NCBI GenBank assembly: GCA_026986085.1
Contig: JALSPE010000007.1
Location: forward strand, 1-5,546
Reading direction: 5' to 3'
DNA from: Campylobacteraceae bacterium
GTDB lineage: Bacteria; Campylobacterota; Campylobacteria; Campylobacterales; Sulfurovaceae
DNA length: 5,546 nucleotides
Shown: in pieces, positions 1 to 5,546 of the stretch
Layout: every line of letters begins with the position of its first letter
Position numbering within the stretch: position 1 is the stretch's first letter
Position numbers and translations under genes: made by a program
Notes under the pieces: generated by a model
What the model saw: the letters and a program-made list of their open reading frames with translations, nothing else
What the model was told of the DNA's origin: nothing
Database searches by the model: none

Positions 1-2630
1 TAGAATATACCAAGCAACCAGAGTGGGTAGAGGAATTTGATTTTGAAAGACACTTTGAAGATTATAAAAAGTGCAACGACTACTATCATTGGAGAGTCTC
101 AAGATACTATAACTATATAGATAGTAATAATAATAGAGAGACATTTAGCCAATTAGCCTTTGATTTAGCATCTATTGAAGATGTAGAGAACTACTCAAAT
201 TTGACATTTGACTACGACCCAAGTTTTGAAGAAGTTAAATTTGTAGAGATAAAAGTATATAGAGATGGCAAGTGGATAGATAAAGGCAGGGATGCCAAAG
301 TAGAGATACTGCATAGAGAGAATGAACTAGAGAGTTTGGTATATAGTGGGAATAAAACGCTATCTATTATGCTTTATGATATAAGGGTGGGTGATATACT
401 CCTATATAGCTACCAAAGAGTAGGCGATAATCCTGTATTTAAAGACTATTTTACCCTCTATCTTCGCTCTAAAAACAGATATGACTGCTTCTTTGAAGAG
501 TATATAGTTGTATTGGATAAAAAGATAGATAGTAAATTGGAAATTAGATACTTTAATGGTGCTCCAGAGTATAAAAAAGAGGAAAAGAACGATTTAATTT
601 ACTATAAAGATAGAAGAGTTGAGCAAAAAGCTATTAAAGTTTACGATAGAGAGCCATCTTGGTATATTAAGTGGGGGTTGGCAATATTTACAAATTCTCA
701 CTCTTGGGAAGAGGTAGTAAATTGGGCATTAGATATCTATAATGACTCAATTTATGAAAGTAGTGAAGATATAGATAGAGTTGTGCAAGATTGCAAAAAT
801 TATAGTAGCAACAAGGCTAAACAAGTTGAATATGCACTATCGTTTGTTCAAGAGAGTATTAGATACTTCTCAGACTCTTCAGGGCTTGGTGGTATTGTTC
901 CTGTATCTGCTAAAGAGTCGCTCAAGATGAGGTTAGCCGATTGTAAAAATAAAGTTGTTTTGTTAAAGAGTATATTAAACCAATTGGGTATTGAGAGCTA
1001 TCCCGTATTGGTAGATACCTATGATAAGCATAAAATTAAAGAGTATGGTGCTACACCAGCAGCATTTAATCATATGATTATTTTAGCAAAAATTGATGAC
1101 AAAGAGTATTGGCTAGATGCAACAAAAACATCACAAGGTGGCAATTTAGAGCATATAGTTCAAGCAGATTATGGATATGGCTTAGTATTAAGAAGTGGCG
1201 ATAAAGATTTAACTAAAATGGATATTAAAAATATTAGATATAGTGACATTAAACACACTTTTGATTTAAGAGAAGAGAGTGCAAAAATGACTATTATCTC
1301 TAAATATTATGGAATAGAAGCAGACTATGTTAGGTCTTTAACAAAAGGTAAAGAGTTAAATAGCTTTAGAGAGAGTCACTTAAACTATTTTAAAGAGATA
1401 TATCCAGAAATTCAGGTAGAAACACCTATTTATACAGAAGATAATAGTCAAGAGAATATATTTACAGTTTATGAATCTTACGATTTAGGAAGAGCTTGGA
1501 TATTTGATAAAGAGGAGAATGAATACTATTTTATTTTTAGAAACCCAGAGATAAACTCGTCATATTGGGTGCCAGAGAGTATTAGAAGAGATAGCCCATA
1601 TGCGATGTTATACCCTTTGGAAGTTACTGAGAGTAGAGATATATACCTACCAAAAGATTATGCATTTGATAAAATAACAACTGCAAAAGAGGATAATAAA
1701 TTCTTCTATTTTGAAAAGAGTGAAAGTTATGATAAAAAGAAGCACCTCTTAAAGCAAAAATATAAATACAAAGCAAAAGTAGAAGTAGTTGAAGCTAAAG
1801 ATACGCAAGAGTATAAAAAATTGACCAATAAGATATATGGAAGCTACACAATTTGGGACTACGATCCATATGATGAATCAGGATATTTAAGTGCAAAAAA
1901 TATTGCACCAAATAAGCAAAAACCCTATATAAAAGTAATGCAAGAGTATGACTTTACACAAGAGAAACCAATACTTAATGTTGTTACAAAATATTATGAT
2001 TACGAAGCCAAATATTTGAATAGAAAATTAAATTCAAAGGGAGAAAAGAGCTTATCTGAAAGCTATTTAGATTTTTACAAATACTATCACAAAGGAATAA
2101 AAGAGAAAAAGAGTGCAGAGTTTGAATTCTCAGAAGATGGAAAAGTGGCTACCGTAAAAGAGTATTACATATTAGATAGTATGTGGGATGAAGATTACGA
2201 AGATGAAAAAATGATATATCTGCCAAATGATCATATAGCACATGCATACAAATATCCAAAATCTGATGAAAAAGAGCCAATAAAGGTTGATTTTCCTAGC
2301 TTTATAGAGCTTACAAAAAGTGTAAATGTAGGGAAAAAACTCTCACTAAAGAGAGTTAGATTTAAAGAGAAAAACAAATTTTTTAACTATTCAAGAGAGC
2401 TAGATATTGCAAAAGATAAAAAAAGCTTTACAGCTAGATATAGCTACCAATCTCTAAAAGAGATAATTGAGCCAAAAGAGTTTAAAAAATATAGACAAAA
2501 AACAGATGTAATAGATGATGCCTTTAAATTAAGTGAAGATGATATTGATGAACTTGACTTTTGGCAAAAGCTATTTCTAATACTATTTAGCCTTTTTGCT
2601 ATATATGTTATCTTTAAAATGTTCTCTTAA
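1..2630 (+). CDS. DUF3857 / transglutaminase-like protein, 5' end outside the window, C-terminal membrane anchor
   Basis: The frame is open from base 3 with no stop before TAA at 2628-2630, giving 875 visible residues. The TTG at 201 is therefore an internal Leu codon, not the start. Residue 1 here is the codon at base 3. The N-terminal ~250 residues resemble the DUF3857 beta-rich domain (a PEWV motif near the start, then FDYDPSFEEV, YRDGKWIDK and RVGDILLYSY). The transglutaminase-like fold follows with its triad intact: Cys314 in LADCKNK (base 942), His357 in AFNHMI (base 1071) and Asp372 in YWLDATKTSQGG (base 1116). The C-terminal half looks like two tandem copies of one module (about 419-611 and 648-837). 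The last ~20 residues (FWQKLFLILFSLFAIYVIF) form a membrane helix with a very short tail. Family members usually carry a signal peptide, which would be upstream of the window, so a periplasmic, inner-membrane-anchored protein is inferred. Catalytic activity (protease, amidase or crosslinker) and substrate cannot be read from the sequence. Family confidence is high; role is unknown. Confidence 0.9.
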   Translation, partial: EYTKQPEWVEEFDFERHFEDYKKCNDYYHWRVSRYYNYIDSNNNRETFSQLAFDLASIEDVENYSNLTFDYDPSFEEVKFVEIKVYRDGKWIDKGRDAKVEILHRENELESLVYSGNKTLSIMLYDIRVGDILLYSYQRVGDNPVFKDYFTLYLRSKNRYDCFFEEYIVVLDKKIDSKLEIRYFNGAPEYKKEEKNDLIYYKDRRVEQKAIKVYDREPSWYIKWGLAIFTNSHSWEEVVNWALDIYNDSIYESSEDIDRVVQDCKNYSSNKAKQVEYALSFVQESIRYFSDSSGLGGIVPVSAKESLKMRLADCKNKVVLLKSILNQLGIESYPVLVDTYDKHKIKEYGATPAAFNHMIILAKIDDKEYWLDATKTSQGGNLEHIVQADYGYGLVLRSGDKDLTKMDIKNIRYSDIKHTFDLREESAKMTIISKYYGIEADYVRSLTKGKELNSFRESHLNYFKEIYPEIQVETPIYTEDNSQENIFTVYESYDLGRAWIFDKEENEYYFIFRNPEINSSYWVPESIRRDSPYAMLYPLEVTESRDIYLPKDYAFDKITTAKEDNKFFYFEKSESYDKKKHLLKQKYKYKAKVEVVEAKDTQEYKKLTNKIYGSYTIWDYDPYDESGYLSAKNIAPNKQKPYIKVMQEYDFTQEKPILNVVTKYYDYEAKYLNRKLNSKGEKSLSESYLDFYKYYHKGIKEKKSAEFEFSEDGKVATVKEYYILDSMWDEDYEDEKMIYLPNDHIAHAYKYPKSDEKEPIKVDFPSFIELTKSVNVGKKLSLKRVRFKEKNKFFNYSRELDIAKDKKSFTARYSYQSLKEIIEPKEFKKYRQKTDVIDDAFKLSEDDIDELDFWQKLFLILFSLFAIYVIFKMFS

Positions 2631-2665
2631 TTGGTGTTGCAATAACAGTGTTAGATGCTAATAAT

Positions 2666-2728
2666 CTATTGAACTCAGGTTAATAGAATTGACTCTCTCT
2701 TGAGAGTTCTTAAAATAGCTATATTTTT
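2666..2728 (+). terminator. Candidate intrinsic terminator after the transglutaminase-like gene
   Basis: A short hairpin pairs ACTCTC (2692-2697) with GAGAGT (2702-2707) across a TCTT loop. An alternative longer structure pairs CTATTGAACTC (2666-2676) with GAGTTC (2704-2709) and AATAG (2714-2718) across a small bulge, followed by ATTTTTAT at 2722-2729. The position, 35-100 bases after the stop codon, suits a terminator. The stem is AT-rich and the T-run after the short hairpin is poor, so this is a moderate call and could equally be an RNA 3'-end stabiliser. Confidence 0.4.
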
Positions 2729-2781
2729 ATCTATAAAAACTCTATTTATACAAATCTAAAGCAACTTTAACAATAAACGGC

Positions 2782-2794
2782 TATAATTCTATTT
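2782..2794 (+). promoter_or_regulatory. Candidate sigma70 promoter (-10 TATAAT) for the glycan operon
   Basis: TATAAT at 2782-2787 sits in GGCTATAATTC, which resembles the -10 context typical of Campylobacterota housekeeping promoters, where the -35 box is weak. No convincing TTGACA-like box is seen 16-18 bases upstream. Transcription would begin near 2794, leaving a leader of about 75 bases before the ATG at 2869. It lies downstream of the candidate terminator, which fits a separate transcription unit for the epimerase remnant, flippase and glycosyltransferase. Confidence 0.5.
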
Positions 2795-2842
2795 AACATA
2801 AATAAGACATAAAATATATTTTAATTACGAAAATTGGGTTTA

Positions 2843-2851
2843 TGCTAATAT
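2843..2851 (+). promoter_or_regulatory. Alternative extended -10 element (TGC-TAATAT)
   Basis: TGCTAATAT fits an extended -10 (TGn plus TAATAT, one mismatch pair from TATAAT). Initiation about 7 bases downstream would start the transcript at the AAGGA ribosome-binding site and leave an 11-base leader, which is tight. It is therefore ranked below the TATAAT at 2782. It may be chance in such AT-rich DNA. Confidence 0.2.
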
Positions 2852-2868
2852 CTGAATAAGGAAAGTGA

Positions 2869-3030
2869 ATGCAATACAGTAAAGTTAGAGAAAAAATTAA
2901 AAACAGTCCAAAAACTTGGCTAGTTACGGGTGTGGCTGGGTTTACTAAGGCTAACTTAACTATAATGAACTTTTTAATAAGAGATAACTATAACTTAGTT
3001 TATGTAAAAGTGATGGAAGAGTATAAATGA
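2869..3030 (+). pseudogene. Remnant of a WbpP/TviC-type UDP-GlcNAc C4-epimerase (53-residue ORF)
   Basis: This ORF has a good ribosome-binding site (AAGGA at 2858-2862, six bases before ATG) and ends at TGA 3028-3030. Its N-terminus, MQYSKVREKIKNSPKTWLV followed by TGVAGF, matches the start of WbpP/TviC-type SDR epimerases, which read roughly PKxWLVTGVAGFIGSNLLE. These enzymes interconvert UDP-GlcNAc and UDP-GalNAc (and their uronic acids) and are usually over 300 residues long. Here the NAD-binding glycine motif breaks: after GVAGF the expected IGSNL reads TKANL, and the remaining ~23 residues (TIMNFLIRDNYNL, then VYVKVMEEYK) match no part of the family that I recognise. The Rossmann fold, catalytic Tyr-Lys and substrate domain are absent, so it cannot be an active epimerase. 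The stop overlaps the flippase start as ATGA, so its translation may feed the flippase by coupling. It could instead be a functional leader peptide; a remnant left by an internal deletion or fusion is favoured. Confidence 0.72.
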
Positions 3031-4718
3031 TATCAAAATTAATAGAACTTCTTAGTAAAAGAGATAAAGAGTTTCTGTTCTTTATGGTATTTTTCTCAAT
3101 ATTTATCTCACTAATAGAGACAATTGGTGTTGGTGTGATAATGCCATTTATCTCTGTTGCTAGTGATTTTTCTCTTATTGAGTCTAATAGATATTTTAAC
3201 TTAATATATAACTATTTTGGTTTTAATAGTGCAATAAATTTTGTTATTGTATTTGGTGTAGGATTAGTATTTTTTTATGTAATTAGAGCTCTTTTTAACT
3301 ATCTATATATCTACTACTTAGCCAAGTTTACAAAAGGTAGATACCATATATTTGCATATAGACTATTTAAAAACTATATGGGGCATAACTACAAAGATTT
3401 TATTGAGAAAAACTCTGCAAATATTATAAAAACAATAGTAAATGAAGCTAATAATTTAACCTTTCTAATGGAGCAATTACTATTAATGATAAGTGAAATA
3501 TTTGTTATTACTTTTATTTACACTTTTTTACTATATATAAATTGGAAAATGACACTGCTTTTGACTATCTATCTTGGCATTAATATACTATTTCTTAAAA
3601 CTACTATCTCTCCTAAAATTGCCAAATATGGCAAATTAAGAGAGGAGGCACAAAGTAGTTTTTATAATATTTTAAGTTCATCAATAGGTAACTTTAAAAT
3701 ATTTAAATTAAGAGGAGAAGAGGAGTCAATTGCTAATAAATTTGCTATATCTTCTCATAACTTTGCAAAAGCAAATATTATTAACCTATCTTTGGCTCAT
3801 CTCTCAAGACTATTTTTAGAAGCTATAGGCTTCACTTTGGTTGTAATTATAGTTATCTATTTAGTATATACAAATAGAGATGATATTAGCTCACATCTAT
3901 CTATTTTAATGGCATTTGTTTTGGGACTATATAGGCTAATGCCAAGTGCAAATAGAATAGTTTCATCTTATCATCAAATACTATTTGTATATAAATCTTT
4001 AGATATTGTTCATAAAGAGCTTATCTATACTCCAGAAGAGTTAGGGGATGATAGTATAGAGTTTAAAGATAAAATAAGATTAAAAAATATCAGCTTTTCA
4101 TATATAGATGGTAAAGATATTTTAAAAGATATCAATTTAGACATAAAAAAAGGGGAGAGGGTTGGAATAGTAGGAGAGAGTGGTAGTGGCAAAAGCACAC
4201 TTATAGATATATTAATAGGGCTCTATCTTCCAAATAAGGGAGATATCTATATTGATGATACTAAATTAGATAAAAATAATTTAAAATCTTGGAGAAAAAA
4301 GATAGGCTATATTCCACAAGATATATATCTATTAGATGCAACTATTGCTCAGAATGTAGCATTGAGTGAAGAGTATGATGAACAAAGAGTAATAAAGGCA
4401 TTAAAACAGGCAAATATATACGATTTTTTAGTAGAGCATCATGATGGTTTAAATACATTAACGGGCGAAAATGGAGTAAAATTAAGTGGTGGTCAAAAAC
4501 AAAGAGTCGCAATAGCAAGAGCCCTTTATCATAACCCAGAAGTATTAGTGCTAGATGAGGCTACATCTGCACTAGATAGTGATACAGAGTCAAAAATAAT
4601 GCAAGAGATATATGCATTAGGTAAAGATATAACTATGATAATAATTGCCCATAGAGTTAGCACTCTTGATGGTTGCGATAGAGTCATTAAATTAAATAGA
4701 GGTGTAATAGATGAGTAG
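3027..4718 (+). CDS. pglK: PglK-like ABC flippase for lipid-linked oligosaccharides
   Basis: This is a complete 563-residue half-transporter with a fused membrane domain and ATPase; C. jejuni PglK is about the same length. PglK uses ATP to flip undecaprenyl-diphosphate-linked oligosaccharide from the cytoplasm to the periplasm, working as a homodimer in the inner membrane. Membrane helices lie near residues 15-45, 69-99, 147-170, 174-192, 262-282 and 290-310. The stretch between helices 1 and 2 (ASDFSLIESNRYFNLI, about 45-60) corresponds to the short external helix characteristic of PglK. LYRLMPSANRI (301-311) is also a close family match. The ATPase domain (about 345-563) has Walker A GESGSGKST with Lys389, Q-loop YIPQD, signature LSGGQ at 486-490, Walker B VLVLDEATSALD with Asp510 and catalytic Glu511, and the switch His542. 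All motifs are intact. The start at 3027 is supported by GGAAGAG at 3015-3021 and by the matching N-terminus (ISKLIELLSKRDKEFLFF). It overlaps the remnant by 4 bases and the next gene by 8. The cargo glycan (protein N-glycan, O-antigen or other) is not determined. Confidence 0.93.
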   Translation: MISKLIELLSKRDKEFLFFMVFFSIFISLIETIGVGVIMPFISVASDFSLIESNRYFNLIYNYFGFNSAINFVIVFGVGLVFFYVIRALFNYLYIYYLAKFTKGRYHIFAYRLFKNYMGHNYKDFIEKNSANIIKTIVNEANNLTFLMEQLLLMISEIFVITFIYTFLLYINWKMTLLLTIYLGINILFLKTTISPKIAKYGKLREEAQSSFYNILSSSIGNFKIFKLRGEEESIANKFAISSHNFAKANIINLSLAHLSRLFLEAIGFTLVVIIVIYLVYTNRDDISSHLSILMAFVLGLYRLMPSANRIVSSYHQILFVYKSLDIVHKELIYTPEELGDDSIEFKDKIRLKNISFSYIDGKDILKDINLDIKKGERVGIVGESGSGKSTLIDILIGLYLPNKGDIYIDDTKLDKNNLKSWRKKIGYIPQDIYLLDATIAQNVALSEEYDEQRVIKALKQANIYDFLVEHHDGLNTLTGENGVKLSGGQKQRVAIARALYHNPEVLVLDEATSALDSDTESKIMQEIYALGKDITMIIIAHRVSTLDGCDRVIKLNRGVIDE

Positions 4719-5546
4719 TAAACTATTTTTAACACTATTTACACCAACTTACAATAGAGCTAATAAGTTACATAGAGTCTATGATAGCATAAAATCCCAA
4801 ACACTTTTAAATGATGATAATGGATATATATTTGAATGGATTATAGTCGATGATGGCTCAAATGATAATACAAAAGAGTTGGTGCAAAAGTGGATAGAAG
4901 AGAGTGATTTTCCAATTAGATACTACTATCAGGAAAATAGAGGAAAACCATATGCAACCAAAGAGGGTATAGAGAAGGCAAATGGGGAGTTATTTTTAAT
5001 TTGTGATAGCGATGATGAGTTTTTACCTGAAACTTTTGAGACATTTTATAATACTTGGTATAATTTTAGTGATGAGGAGAGAGATAAGTGTGGAGGTATT
5101 GGAGTTTTGTGTAAAGATCAATTTGGTAACCGTATAGGGTGTGATTATCCAATTGAACATCAGTTGATACCATCTATTGACGCTGTATTTAAATGGAAAG
5201 ATATAGGTTTGGGTGAGACATGGGCTGCTCTTAAGAGTGAAAATCTAAAAAAAGCATTTAAAATACCCAATACAGCTAAAAATCTAAAGTTTATACCAGA
5301 GAGCTTTTTTTGGAGTCGTATTGTTTTTGAGTTAAAACCATACTCATATTTTATAAATAAAGTATTAAGGGTGTATTATAGAGATGAGGATGATAATATA
5401 AGTGAAAATATCAGAAATAAATACCCTGAAGGGTTTTTATTTGAGTCTGAGTGGTTTGTAAAAAGGTATTTTAATATTGCCCTAAAGTATCCAAAGGTCT
5501 ATTTAAAACACTTAATTAAATATATATATTTTTCATGGAAGGTTAG
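4711..5546 (+). CDS. Family 2 (GT-A) glycosyltransferase, 3' end outside the window
   Basis: 278 residues are visible with no stop before the window end; related proteins are often around 300 residues, so probably only a short tail is missing. The start ATG lies inside the last codons of the flippase gene (8-base overlap, different frame), with AGAGG at 4698-4702 as ribosome-binding site. The GT2 fold is clear: FTPTYNRANKL (10-20) begins the nucleotide-sugar site, IIVDDGSNDNT (44-54) is the second strand motif, ENRGKPYA (75-82) follows, and LICDSDDE (96-103) carries the metal-binding DXD. FIPESFFWSRI (194-204), with Glu197, sits where the acceptor region and likely catalytic base occur in this subgroup, and VYYRDEDDNISEN follows as usual. 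No membrane helix is seen, so a soluble or peripheral cytoplasmic enzyme acting on a lipid-linked acceptor is inferred. Donor sugar and linkage cannot be predicted. Tight overlap with the PglK-like gene argues that it helps build the glycan that is flipped. Confidence 0.92.
   Translation, partial: MSSKLFLTLFTPTYNRANKLHRVYDSIKSQTLLNDDNGYIFEWIIVDDGSNDNTKELVQKWIEESDFPIRYYYQENRGKPYATKEGIEKANGELFLICDSDDEFLPETFETFYNTWYNFSDEERDKCGGIGVLCKDQFGNRIGCDYPIEHQLIPSIDAVFKWKDIGLGETWAALKSENLKKAFKIPNTAKNLKFIPESFFWSRIVFELKPYSYFINKVLRVYYRDEDDNISENIRNKYPEGFLFESEWFVKRYFNIALKYPKVYLKHLIKYIYFSWKV

Noticed and set aside
2618..2683. Short frame after the first gene reading LIGVAITVLDANNLLNSG then stop
   Set aside because: It looks protein-like by eye, but it is about 20 residues long, has no start codon or ribosome-binding site and no family match that I can name.
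2655..2853. Imperfect direct repeat ATGCTAATAATCT (2655-2667) and ATGCTAATATCT (2842-2853)
   Set aside because: A shared stretch of about 9 exact bases within a 240-base AT-rich gap is expected by chance.
2842..2859. Five-codon mini-ORF (MLISE, stop) just before the epimerase remnant
   Set aside because: It is too short to judge, has no ribosome-binding site and overlaps the candidate extended -10; chance in AT-rich DNA.
4529..4735. 68-codon open frame on the minus strand
   Set aside because: It lies antisense to the conserved Walker B/H-loop part of the flippase and the start of the glycosyltransferase, has no recognisable domain and is explained as a shadow frame.
5304..5311. Seven-base T tract in the glycosyltransferase, with similar A7/T7 tracts in the flippase, as possible phase-variation sites
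   Set aside because: The tracts are short, A/T rather than the long G/C tracts typical of phase-variable glycan genes in Campylobacter, and common in DNA of this composition.

Overview
The window is AT-rich, and all of its coding sequence lies on the + strand. It most likely comes from a member of the Campylobacterota (an epsilonproteobacterium; genus not assignable from this stretch). The best evidence is the central ABC transporter, which follows Campylobacter PglK (WlaB) nearly end to end and at almost the same length. The AGA-dominated arginine codons, the GGCTATAATTC-type -10 element and the overlapping glycan genes agree with this.

Layout: (1) Bases 1-2630 hold a large DUF3857/transglutaminase-like protein whose 5' end lies outside the window. 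It has an intact Cys-His-Asp triad, a C-terminal region that appears to be two tandem copies of one module, and a C-terminal membrane helix. (2) Bases 2631-2868 are a non-coding gap with a candidate hairpin terminator for the first gene and a candidate sigma70 promoter for the genes that follow. (3) Bases 2869-3030 encode a 53-residue ORF. Its first ~25 residues are the N-terminus of a WbpP/TviC-type UDP-GlcNAc C4-epimerase, including the start of the NAD-binding Rossmann motif, and the rest of the enzyme is missing. (4) Bases 3027-4718 encode a full-length PglK-like lipid-linked oligosaccharide flippase, overlapping the remnant by ATGA. (5) Bases 4711-5546 encode a family 2 (GT-A) glycosyltransferase, overlapping the flippase by 8 bases and cut by the window end.

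From the remnant onward the window reads as the start of a surface-glycan or protein-glycosylation operon. A cytoplasmic glycosyltransferase would build a lipid-linked glycan and the PglK-like ABC protein would flip it to the periplasm. An epimerase gene once supplied, or still supplies elsewhere, the sugar nucleotide. The order epimerase remnant-pglK recalls the gne(galE)-pglK order in Campylobacter jejuni, although this epimerase is of a different subtype. The upstream transglutaminase-like gene is separated by the gap and probably belongs to a different transcription unit. No RNA gene, mobile element or CRISPR array is visible.
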